Origin: Nitrosomonadales bacterium
Lineage (GTDB): Bacteria > Pseudomonadota > Gammaproteobacteria > Burkholderiales > Gallionellaceae
DNA: 32,516 bases
Reading direction: 5' to 3'
NCBI GenBank assembly: GCA_016183575.1
Contig: JACPEI010000023.1
Span: 1 to 32,516, forward strand
Made by a program: the position numbers and the translations under genes. Positions 26,560 through 32,516 of this stretch are shown piece by piece. Positions within the stretch are counted from its first letter, which is position 1. The number at the start of each line of letters is the position of its first letter. A model generated the notes under the pieces. It ran no database searches, was not told where the DNA came from, and was given only the letters and a program-made list of their open reading frames with translations.

Positions 26560-26695
26560 GTCTGGCTCCTGGATGAGAAATCGAAATCGGATTAATTTTG
26601 TACCTGATTAACTTCCATGTCTGTGAGCCGATGAATGGTTCACGATGCAATCATAGGCTTCATTGAAAACTTGTCAATCCGGTACTTGTTGTACT

Positions 26696-27442
26696 CTAAA
26701 CCGGATTATCCTGGTCGAAGAAGCGGTGCTCCAAACCGAAGCGCGCCGACAAATGTTCGCCCAACGCCTGTATGCCAAGCCGCTCGGTGGCATGGTGCCC
26801 GGCGGCAATAAAGGCCACGCCGCTTTCCTGCGCAAGGTGAAAACTCTGCTCGGAAATCTCGCCGCTGATGTAGGCGTCGACGCCCTGCGCGATGGCCGCC
26901 TCAAAATAGCCTTGCGCGCCGCCGCTGCACCATGCCACTTTACTGATGTTTCTGTTTGCCTCCCCGATGACTTGCGGGGCGCGCTGCAAGGCTTGCCCGA
27001 CCTGTGCGGCAAATTGCGCGAGCGTCTGCGGAGACGCCAGCTCGCCGAGGCACGCAATATTCTGCTCGCCGAACCGGCCTTGCTCCGTCAACCCCAGCAA
27101 TTTGCCAAGTTGCGCGTTGTTGCCCAGTTCGGGATGCGCATCGAGCGGCAGGTGATAGGCCAGCAGGCTCACATCGTTGCGCAGCAACTGGGCGATGCGC
27201 CGCTTCTTGATGCCGGTTATCGCGGCATCCTCGTTGCGCCAGAAATAACCGTGATGCGCCAGGAGCGCATCCGCGCCCCATGCAATCGCGGCATCCAGCA
27301 CCTGTTGCGAAGCCGTCACGCCGGTGGCGATGCGCCGCACTTCCGCGCGCCCTTCCACCTGCAAACCGTTCGGGCAGTAATCCTTGAACAGCCCGGTTTG
27401 CAACAGGCTTGCGTTATAATTGCGCAATTCGTCGAGCAGCAT
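26696..27442 (-). CDS. Nif3-like dinuclear metal centre protein (YbgI/Nif3 family)
   Basis: 248 residues, the size of the short bacterial Nif3 proteins. Metal-ligand histidines are visible in ALLAHHGYFWR, LLAYHLPLDAHPELGNN and, near the C-terminus, AAGHHATERLGIQALGEHL with its conserved glutamate. YCPNGLQVEG near the N-terminus and SGEISEQSFHLAQESG are family signatures. Members form hexamer toroids with two metals per subunit; the physiological substrate is unsettled (GTP cyclohydrolase type 1-like in name). Ribosome site AGGAAA. Divergent from the HtrA protease gene, an arrangement common in betaproteobacteria. Confidence 0.93.
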   Translation of the reverse strand: MLLDELRNYNASLLQTGLFKDYCPNGLQVEGRAEVRRIATGVTASQQVLDAAIAWGADALLAHHGYFWRNEDAAITGIKKRRIAQLLRNDVSLLAYHLPLDAHPELGNNAQLGKLLGLTEQGRFGEQNIACLGELASPQTLAQFAAQVGQALQRAPQVIGEANRNISKVAWCSGGAQGYFEAAIAQGVDAYISGEISEQSFHLAQESGVAFIAAGHHATERLGIQALGEHLSARFGLEHRFFDQDNPV

Positions 27443-27506
27443 GAGTTTCCTTTAATCTGAAGCGAGCCCCTTGCAGGGTAAATCCAAAACGCGAGTTAAT
27501 CATACC

Positions 27507-28661
27507 ATGCGTAAACACTGGCTCTTATTCACCCAAACCGTCACCGTCGCGCTCGCGCTGCTGTTCATCGTGCAGACGCTCAAACCGGAACTGCTGCCGA
27601 ACGCGGCGCGCAGCGGGGTGGTCACGCTGTATGAAAGCGCGCCGCAAGCGGTGGAGGACAAAAATCTGGCCACGGGGCTAAGCGCTGCCGCGCAAAAAGC
27701 CATGCCCGCCGTGGTGAATATCTTCACCAGCACCATCATCAAGACCCCGATCCATCCCTTTATGGACGACCCGCGCTTCCGTTTTTTCTTCGGCGACCCG
27801 TGGGATGATGTGCCGCAAAGCAGTTCCAGCCTCGGCTCCGGCGTGATCGTCAGCCAGGATGGCTACATCCTGACCAACCACCATGTCGTGGAGGCCGCCG
27901 ACCAGATCGAGGTCGCGCTGGCCGATGGCCGCAAGGCCAAGGCGCATGTGGTCGGATCCGACCCGGAAACCGACCTCGCCGTCATCAAGATCGAACTGCC
28001 CGGCAAGCTTCCCGCCATCACTTTCGGTCACCCGGAGCGGGCGCAGGTCGGCGATATGGTGCTTGCGATCGGCAATCCGTTCGGCGTAGGGCAGACCGTC
28101 ACGATGGGTATCATCAGCGCGCTCAAGCGCGACCACCTGGGGCTGAACACTTTCGAGAATTTCATCCAGACCGATGCCGCGATCAACCCCGGCAATTCCG
28201 GCGGCGCGCTGGTGGACGTGAACGGCAACCTGATCGGCATCAATAGCGCGATTTATTCGCCGAACGGCGGCTCGCTGGGCATCGGCTTTGCCACCTCCGC
28301 CAATACCGCGAAAAAAACCATGGAGCAGATCATCCAGAGCGGTTCCGTAACGCGCGGCTGGATCGGCGCGGGGGTGCAGGAATTGACTCCCGAACTGGCC
28401 GAATCCTTCAAGCTGGGCAGCACCAAGGGTGTACTGATCACCGAAGTAATACGCAACAGCCCGGCGGAACAGGCAGGCATCAAGACCGGCGATATCCTGA
28501 TTGCGATAGACGATCAGGCCATCGACGACTGGAACACCATGCTGGAAACCGTGGCCAACTTGCCGCCCGGCAAGGCTGTCACGGCCAGGCTGATGCGCAA
28601 TGGAGCAGCGACAAGTTTGCTGGTCAAAATCGGCAAGCGGCCAAAACCAAGGGAGCCGTAG
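27507..28661 (+). CDS. Membrane-anchored HtrA/DegS-type serine protease with one PDZ domain
   Basis: 384 residues. An N-terminal membrane anchor (WLLFTQTVTVALALLFIVQTL) is followed by a trypsin-like domain with the catalytic histidine in ILTNHHVVEAAD, aspartate in ETDLAVIKIE and serine in INPGNSGGALVDVNG. A single PDZ domain (about 285-370; GVLITEVIRNSPAEQAGIKTGDILIAIDDQAIDDWNTM) completes it. One PDZ and a retained N-terminal anchor fit DegS/AlgW-type periplasmic stress proteases rather than DegP, which has two. The F-x-F-F-x-D loop (FRFFFGDPWDD) is in the family region linked to trimer formation. I chose ATG 27507 because an upstream ATG at 27471 gives no better signal. A terminator follows at 28691. 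Confidence 0.93.
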   Translation: MRKHWLLFTQTVTVALALLFIVQTLKPELLPNAARSGVVTLYESAPQAVEDKNLATGLSAAAQKAMPAVVNIFTSTIIKTPIHPFMDDPRFRFFFGDPWDDVPQSSSSLGSGVIVSQDGYILTNHHVVEAADQIEVALADGRKAKAHVVGSDPETDLAVIKIELPGKLPAITFGHPERAQVGDMVLAIGNPFGVGQTVTMGIISALKRDHLGLNTFENFIQTDAAINPGNSGGALVDVNGNLIGINSAIYSPNGGSLGIGFATSANTAKKTMEQIIQSGSVTRGWIGAGVQELTPELAESFKLGSTKGVLITEVIRNSPAEQAGIKTGDILIAIDDQAIDDWNTMLETVANLPPGKAVTARLMRNGAATSLLVKIGKRPKPREP

Positions 28662-28690
28662 CCGCATGGCAAACTGAGGTAGTCTGAAGA

Positions 28691-28726
28691 AAATGAAAAA
28701 GCCGCCATATAGCGGCTCTTTCATTT
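28691..28726. terminator. Bidirectional terminator between the protease gene and tatC
   Basis: AAATGAAAAAGCCGC (28691-28705) pairs with GCGGCTCTTTCATTT (28712-28726) with one mismatch around CATATA. A/T-rich flanks on both sides suit termination in both directions, for the convergent protease gene and the his-tat operon. Confidence 0.75.
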
Positions 28727-28740
28727 GCGCGATTGTTTTT

Positions 28741-29472
28741 TTACGCCGGCTTCGTCTTCCCCTTGACCATCCAGCTCGCAACCACAATGCCCGCCTCGTA
28801 GAGCAGCCACAGCGGGATCGCCAGCATGAATTGCGAAACCACGTCCGGCGGGGTGAAAATCGCGCCGAGGATGAATGCGCCGACGATCACGTAGGAGCGG
28901 ATATCCCTCAGCTTCTCGACACCGACGATATTCATGTGCACCAGCAGCACGACCGCCACCGGCACCTGAAAGGTGACCCCGAACGCCACGAACATGCCGA
29001 GCACGAAGCTGAGGTATTTGTCGATATCGGTCATCACCGCAACACCCTGCGGCGCGGAGGCGGTGATGAAACCGAACACCACCGGGAATACCGCGAAGTA
29101 GGCGAACGCCATGCCGCAAAAAAACAGCAGCGTGCTGGCGACGATGAGCGGCACGACCAGGCGCTTCTCGTGCGCATACAGGCCGGGCGCGACGAACCGC
29201 CATACCTGGTAAAGGATGTAAGGCAACGCGATCAGCAAAGCGGCCATCATCGCGACCTTGAGCGGCACGAAGAACGGCGTGGTGACATCGGTGGCGATCA
29301 TCTGCCCGCCTTTGGGTAGTTTCGCCAGCAGCGGTTGCGCCAGCAGCGCGTAGAGGTCGGAGGCCCACGGAAACAGGCAGATGAACACCAGCAGCAAGGC
29401 CACGGCAACATGCAGCAAGCGGGTGCGCAGTTCGATCAGGTGCGCGATAAAGCTTTCACTGATACCCATCAA
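28741..29472 (-). CDS. tatC: Sec-independent translocase protein TatC
   Basis: Six-helix core receptor of the twin-arginine translocase, 243 residues. The cytoplasmic N-terminus SFIAHLIELRTRLL contains the signal-recognition motif (HLxELRxRL). LALPYILYQVWRFVAPGLYAHEKRLV is the conserved first cytoplasmic loop with its glutamate, and FGVTFQVPVAVVLLVHMNIV and FILGAIFTPPDVVSQFMLAIPLWLLYE are family signatures. The start overlaps the tatB stop by 4 bases. It is the last gene of the minus-strand his-tat cluster. Confidence 0.97.
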   Translation of the reverse strand: MMGISESFIAHLIELRTRLLHVAVALLLVFICLFPWASDLYALLAQPLLAKLPKGGQMIATDVTTPFFVPLKVAMMAALLIALPYILYQVWRFVAPGLYAHEKRLVVPLIVASTLLFFCGMAFAYFAVFPVVFGFITASAPQGVAVMTDIDKYLSFVLGMFVAFGVTFQVPVAVVLLVHMNIVGVEKLRDIRSYVIVGAFILGAIFTPPDVVSQFMLAIPLWLLYEAGIVVASWMVKGKTKPA

Positions 29473-29819
29473 ACTGGCTTGCTTGGCGTGGTGGAAGATT
29501 GTGCAGCGGACTGTTCGTCGGACGCGTCGGGTGATCTACCCAACTGCGCATCCAGTATTTTCTGTTCCAGTGACAGCCTGGCCTCTTGCGTGGCTTGCTC
29601 GATGGCGGTGATTTCCTTGCTGATGGTGCCGCGCAATTGTTTTGCCTCTTCAATTGCCATGTCGTTCGCGATGTCGTTCTTGACGCTATGCACATAACGC
29701 TGCATCCGCCCCCATAAATTCCCTGCCGTGCGCGCCACTTTGGGCAACCGCTCCGGGCCGATGACGATAAGCGCCACCAGCATGATAATCATCAACTCGG
29801 AGAATGCGATGTCAAACAT
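29469..29819 (-). CDS. tatB: Sec-independent translocase protein TatB
   Basis: 116 residues. The N-terminal helix [43 protein letters not shown] is characteristic: glutamate in the membrane helix, GPERLP hinge, then an amphipathic helix. The long charged tail is rich in Glu, Gln and Arg as in TatB. It partners TatC as receptor for twin-arginine signals. It overlaps tatA by 8 bases and tatC by 4. Confidence 0.95.
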   Translation of the reverse strand: MFDIAFSELMIIMLVALIVIGPERLPKVARTAGNLWGRMQRYVHSVKNDIANDMAIEEAKQLRGTISKEITAIEQATQEARLSLEQKILDAQLGRSPDASDEQSAAQSSTTPSKPV

Positions 29820-30045
29820 TCGTGTTCGACTTGTCTTTCGTCTGCGTTTTCGACGTTACTTCGCCTTCAATGGCCTGCCCGTCCTGCTGGGCCTGCTTGG
29901 GCTCATCGTCGCGCACGCCTTCCTTGAAGTTTTTCACCGCGCCACCCAGGTCGCTGCCGATGTTGCGCAGCTTCTTGGTGCCGAATATCAATATAACGAC
30001 CAGCAATACGATCAGCCAATGCCAAATACTTAAACCGCCCATCAC
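29812..30045 (-). CDS. tatA: Sec-independent translocase protein TatA
   Basis: 77 residues. [39 protein letters not shown] is the TatA signature: one membrane helix, FGTKKL hinge and amphipathic helix. A short charged tail follows. It forms the size-variable translocation pore or membrane-weakening assembly with TatBC. A second ATG follows the first; MGGLSIWHW is the likelier natural start. Confidence 0.96.
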   Translation of the reverse strand: MMGGLSIWHWLIVLLVVILIFGTKKLRNIGSDLGGAVKNFKEGVRDDEPKQAQQDGQAIEGEVTSKTQTKDKSNTNV

Positions 30046-30067
30046 GTTCTCCTCAGATAATTGACTG

Positions 30068-30415
30068 TTAACCGCGCCGCACCATCGGCGGAATGCTGCC
30101 GCCGCCGATGATATGGATATGTAAATGCAATACCTCCTGCCCGCCGCCCTTGCCGGTGTTGATCACGGTGCGGAAGCCGTTTTCCAGGCCCTGCTCCCGA
30201 GCCAGTTTCGGCGCCAGCAGCAGCATTTTGCCCAACAGCGGCGCATGCTCCTCCCCGGCATCCAGCAACGAAGCCAAATGCAGCTTCGGGACCAGCATGA
30301 AATGCACCGGCGCAACCGGATTGATGTCGTGGAACGCCAGCACCTGGTCGTCTTCATACACCTTGCGGCAAGGGATTTCGCCGCGTGCGATCCTGCAAAA
30401 AATACAATCGGTCAT
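30068..30415 (-). CDS. hinT: HIT family purine nucleoside phosphoramidase (HinT)
   Basis: 115 residues. [47 protein letters not shown] and the histidine triad HLHIHIIGG give a clear HinT-type protein that hydrolyses AMP-lysine and related phosphoramidates. The four cysteine/histidine positions (C4, C7 and histidines) could hold zinc as in some HinT members. It lies between hisE and tatA, its usual place in betaproteobacteria. Confidence 0.95.
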   Translation of the reverse strand: MTDCIFCRIARGEIPCRKVYEDDQVLAFHDINPVAPVHFMLVPKLHLASLLDAGEEHAPLLGKMLLLAPKLAREQGLENGFRTVINTGKGGGQEVLHLHIHIIGGGSIPPMVRRG

Positions 30416-30434
30416 TGATACCCCTCAAACTTCC

Positions 30435-30511
30435 AACCCCTCCTAACCTCCCCTTGTCAGGGGGGAGTACGCCGCTGTTCCTCCCCTGACAAGGGGAGGC
30501 TGGGAGGGGTT
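30435..30511. repeat. Long inverted repeat between hisE and hinT
   Basis: AACCCCTCCTAACCTCCCCT (continuing TGTCAGGGG) at 30435-30464 pairs imperfectly with the right arm ending GGCTGGGAGGGGTT at 30481-30511; the inner 13-base CCCCTTGTCAGGG-type segments match closely. On the minus strand the first two bases of the element lie in the hisE stop codon TAA (30512-30510). It resembles dispersed CCTCCCCTTGTCAGGGG repeats. It may act as a transcription attenuator between the his genes and hinT-tat. Confidence 0.75.
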
Positions 30512-30839
30512 ATTCTTTCCGGCTTTGCTTCTCGGCGATGCCCGACAACCCCTCGCGGCGCGCCAATTCGTTCAATACATCATCCGCGCTCAGGCCATGC
30601 TGCGCCAGCAATATCATGCAATGAAACCACAAATCGGCGGTTTCATATACCAGATGGGTTTTGTCGCCCCCTTTGCTCGCCAGAATCACCTCGGTCGCTT
30701 CCTCGCCGATTTTCTTCAATATCGCGTCTTCGCCCTTGCTGAACAGTTTTGCGACATAAGAGCTTTCCGGCGCTGCCTGCCTGCGCGCTTCCAGCGTTTC
30801 CGTCAGCCGTTGCAGAATATTCTGGTTCATTGGGTTCAT
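30510..30839 (-). CDS. hisE: Phosphoribosyl-ATP pyrophosphatase HisE
   Basis: Second step of histidine synthesis: hydrolyses PR-ATP to PR-AMP. ATG 30839 overlaps the hisI stop (ATGA), giving 109 residues; ATG 30830 is an alternative. [86 protein letters not shown] is the family's MazG-like helical core with EEATEV and ETADL(W/Y)H metal ligands. The stop codon touches an inverted repeat. Confidence 0.96.
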   Translation of the reverse strand: MNPMNQNILQRLTETLEARRQAAPESSYVAKLFSKGEDAILKKIGEEATEVILASKGGDKTHLVYETADLWFHCMILLAQHGLSADDVLNELARREGLSGIAEKQSRKE

Positions 30840-31225
30840 TTCTTGTAAATCTCGTCGGGAGATTTCAGCACCGCATCCGTTTCTACCCACTTCCCTTTTT
30901 CCAAATGGCGGTAGAAACAGCTCTCGCGTCCGGTATGGCAGGCGATACCGCCTTGTTGCTCGATTTGCAGCAGAATCGCATCGCCATCGCAATCCAGCCG
31001 GATTTCTTTCACTTTCTGGATATGCCCGGATTCCTCGCCCTTGTGCCATAGCTTCTTGCGCGAGCGCGACCAATACACCGCCTCGCCTTTCTGCCAGGTC
31101 AGCCTCAATGCCTCGCGATCCATCCACGCCACCATCAACACCCGCCCGCTAACGGCATCCTGCGCGATGGCCGACACCAAGCCATCTTCGGACCAATTCA
31201 CCTTGTTCAGCCACGCTTCACTCAT
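30836..31225 (-). CDS. hisI: Phosphoribosyl-AMP cyclohydrolase HisI
   Basis: Third step of histidine synthesis: opens the adenine ring of PR-AMP. 129 residues. [39 protein letters not shown] is the family signature, and the metal-binding [30 protein letters not shown] carries the DCDxD aspartates and cysteines. As in betaproteobacteria, HisI and HisE are separate proteins. The ATG lies in the direct repeat GAGGTGCGGTTATGA that also ends hisF. Confidence 0.97.
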   Translation of the reverse strand: MSEAWLNKVNWSEDGLVSAIAQDAVSGRVLMVAWMDREALRLTWQKGEAVYWSRSRKKLWHKGEESGHIQKVKEIRLDCDGDAILLQIEQQGGIACHTGRESCFYRHLEKGKWVETDAVLKSPDEIYKK

Positions 31226-31334
31226 AACCGCACCTCCGACACGTTACTGGCGCAGCCAGCCGTTTGCGGGAGGAGGTGCGATGCGGTTATTCCCGCACCC
31301 GCCGCTTTCGCGCACCGTGTCATAACCGCACCTC
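31222..31334 (-). repeat. Composite repeat element A (hisF-hisI junction)
   Basis: On the minus strand: direct repeat GAGGTGCGGTTATGA (31334-31320), a 29-base core beginning CACGG and ending GGGA, an inverted version of the repeat (ATAACCGCATCGCACCTC, 31290-31273), a second core of 36 bases including CGCCAGTAACGTGTCG, then the same direct repeat (31236-31222). The first copy encodes the last residues and stop of HisF (EVRL stop), and the second contains the hisI ATG. Element B at 32086 shares the layout, core 1 sequence and core 2 length. Confidence 0.8.
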
Positions 31335-32024
31335 GATTCCCTGCTGCGCCATGAATTCCTTGGCCTGCTGCACGGTGTATTCGCCAAAGTGGAAAATGCT
31401 GGCCGCCAGCACCGCGTCCGCTCCGCCGAGTTTCACGCCGTCGGCCAGATGTTGCAAATTGCCCGCCCCGCCGCTGGCGATCACCGGGATATCCACCCGA
31501 TCCATGCTGGTCAGCAGGATCTCGCCCGCGCCCAGGTTCTGCATTTTCTTCGCCCATTCCACCACATCCAGCCCGGTTGCGTTGCGTCCGCCGTGCGTGA
31601 ATACTTCCCAACGGTTCGGCGCAACCTGCTTCGCGTCGATCGCCACCACGATGCACTGCGAACCGTAACGTCCGGCGGCATCCGCGACCAGTTGCGGATT
31701 CAGCACCGCGGAGGTGTTGATGCTGACCTTGTCGGCTCCGGCATTCAGCAAATTGCGCACATCGCCGACCTCGCGCACCCCGCCGCCGACGGTCAGCGGA
31801 ATGAATACCTGCGAGGCGACCTGCTCGATAATGCGGAAAATGATCCCCCGGTCGTCCGAGCTGGCGGTGATGTCGAGAAACGTCAGCTCGTCCGCGCCCT
31901 GCTCGTCATAGCGGCGCGCGATCTCCACCGGATCGCCGGCATCGCGCAGCTCGACAAAACTCACGCCCTTGACCACGCGTCCCGCCGTGACATCGAGACA
32001 GGGAATGATGCGCTTCGCCAGCAT
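31320..32024 (-). CDS. hisF: Imidazole glycerol phosphate synthase subunit HisF, apparently with an internal deletion
   Basis: Cyclase subunit of the HisH-HisF complex; makes imidazole glycerol phosphate and AICAR. ATG 32024 gives [21 protein letters not shown], the canonical start, with catalytic aspartate 11 in PCLDV; the second catalytic aspartate is in [15 protein letters not shown] and the C-terminal [10 protein letters not shown]...[13 protein letters not shown]...GIEVRL are intact. Length is 234 residues, against about 252 for relatives. After LLTSMDR the protein goes straight to [10 protein letters not shown]; the expected DGTK-x-GFD...LTRA...SDA segment (about 18 residues, following beta strand 6 and covering helix 6) is missing with the frame kept. 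That segment holds phosphate-binding residues, so function is doubtful. Confidence 0.93.
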   Translation of the reverse strand: MLAKRIIPCLDVTAGRVVKGVSFVELRDAGDPVEIARRYDEQGADELTFLDITASSDDRGIIFRIIEQVASQVFIPLTVGGGVREVGDVRNLLNAGADKVSINTSAVLNPQLVADAAGRYGSQCIVVAIDAKQVAPNRWEVFTHGGRNATGLDVVEWAKKMQNLGAGEILLTSMDRVDIPVIASGGAGNLQHLADGVKLGGADAVLAASIFHFGEYTVQQAKEFMAQQGIEVRL

Positions 32025-32060
32025 GGTTAACGTGAAACTCGCGAAGCGATTCGTTCGCCT

Positions 32061-32082
32061 CCTCTCCCGCAAGCGGGAGAGG
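32061..32082. repeat. Short hairpin repeat upstream of hisF
   Basis: CCTCTCCCGC and GCGGGAGAGG around AA: a perfect 10-bp stem. The same CCCGCAAGCGGGAGAGG sequence occurs in the insert in cobQ at about 10776-10792. It lies 37 bases before the hisF ATG on the minus strand. Confidence 0.8.
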
Positions 32083-32085
32083 ATT

Positions 32086-32208
32086 GAGGTGGCGGCCATG
32101 ACACGGCGTGGCGGAGCCTCCGGGACGGGAATGGCCGCCTCACACCCGCTCTCGCAATCGGCTGTCTTCGCCAGTAACGTGTCGCGGGATGTGAGGTAAC
32201 GGTCATGG
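32086..32208 (+). repeat. Composite repeat element B (hisA-hisF gap)
   Basis: Plus strand: GAGGTGGCGGCCATGA (32086-32101), a 29-base core beginning CACGGCG and ending ACGGGA (32102-32130), inverted repeat ATGGCCGCCTCACA (32131-32144), second core containing CGCCAGTAACGTGTCG (to 32189), then TGTGAGGTAACGGTCATGG. Orientation is opposite to element A. A further inverted copy, GTCATGACCGTTAC, follows at 32234-32247 and touches the hisA stop. This fills nearly all the 220-base hisA-hisF gap; no gene is seen in it. Confidence 0.75.
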
Positions 32209-32244
32209 CGCGAATCATAGCCTGAATCAGTGTCGTCATGACCG

Positions 32245-32516
32245 TTACTGCGCCGCTCCGGTCAACTCATCGGCCAGCGCCTGCGCCGCCCTGAAATCCA
32301 GCGTGCCTTCGTAAATCGCGCGCCCGGTGATCGCGCCGGTGATGCCCTCGGACTGCACCGCGCACAGCGCGCGCACATCGTCCAGATTGGTGATGCCGCC
32401 GCTGGCGATCACCGGCACATGCAGCGGGCCGGCCAGTTCAACGGTGGCCGGAATGTTCACGCCGGACAGCATGCCGTCGCGGCCGATGTCTGTATAAATG
32501 ACGGCTTCCACGCCAT
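32245..32516 (-). CDS. hisA: Phosphoribosylformimino-AICAR ribotide isomerase HisA (5' part beyond window)
   Basis: C-terminal 90 or so residues of HisA, the TIM-barrel isomerase acting just before His[47 protein letters not shown] contains the catalytic second aspartate (TDIGRDGM) and phosphate-binding SGG; the end [21 protein letters not shown] is typical. The frame is open to the right edge of the window, so the gene continues there. It is upstream of hisF in the his operon, but the usual tight spacing is replaced by a 220-base repeat-filled gap. Confidence 0.95.
   Translation of the reverse strand, partial: GVEAVIYTDIGRDGMLSGVNIPATVELAGPLHVPVIASGGITNLDDVRALCAVQSEGITGAITGRAIYEGTLDFRAAQALADELTGAAQ

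Noticed and set aside
32025-32099. N-terminal extension of HisF
   Set aside because: The 25 extra residues come from the hairpin repeat at 32061-32082 and flanking sequence; HisF proteins begin [11 protein letters not shown].
7692-32208. CRISPR array
   Set aside because: The short repeats are dispersed, palindromic and of several kinds; none is a regular direct repeat with spacers, and no cas gene is seen.

Overview
The window looks like a chromosome segment of a GC-rich betaproteobacterium. The gene order hisA-hisF-hisI-hisE-hinT-tatA-tatB-tatC next to a single-PDZ HtrA protease and a Nif3-like gene, and zapA followed by 6S RNA, is typical of that class. BtuM and the many short palindromic repeats make Nitrosomonadales (Gallionellaceae-like) my best guess. 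That placement is inference; no rRNA or marker search was possible.

Layout. 1-5031 (minus): phosphate two-component system phoB-phoR behind a Pho box, a sodium:solute symporter, a DUF1622 membrane protein, a 2-Cys peroxiredoxin with a problematic start, and a DUF456 membrane protein. 5079-6839 (minus): lipid A flippase MsbA. 6885-17101 (minus): a ten-gene cobalamin operon led by a cobalamin riboswitch: btuB, btuM, cobO, cbiB, cobD, cobQ, cobU, cobT, cobC, cobS. It covers outer-membrane uptake, a one-protein inner-membrane transporter, adenosylation, amidation, aminopropanol attachment and nucleotide-loop assembly. No corrin-ring genes are present here. 17231-17981 (plus): a ZapB-like coiled-coil gene, zapA, 6S RNA and its terminator. 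18197-19422 (minus): an AAA/DUF4143 ATPase that looks leaderless behind a palindromic operator. 19709-26301 (plus): a tripartite RND efflux operon (adaptor, pump, outer-membrane factor) ending in its probable TetR regulator and a strong terminator. 26329-28661: a small RHH-like protein, a Nif3 family protein and a periplasmic HtrA protease. 28741-32516 (minus): tatC, tatB, tatA, hinT, hisE, hisI, hisF and the 3' part of hisA.

The most unusual aspect is the density of short structured repeats and their intimacy with genes. A 60-bp palindromic element lies in frame in the leader of the efflux lipoprotein, with a second copy in an intergenic region. Repeat-derived peptides sit in frame inside CobQ and at the C-terminus of CbiB. 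Elements with GTAGG ends supply the stop codons of cobC and cobU, and another inverted repeat abuts the hisE stop. Two related elements with a repeat-core-inverted repeat-core-repeat architecture, in opposite orientations, bracket hisF. Their cores are conserved in part, while the stems differ yet still pair. HisF itself appears to lack about 18 conserved residues in the DGTK segment after strand 6. These points are the main candidates for follow-up.
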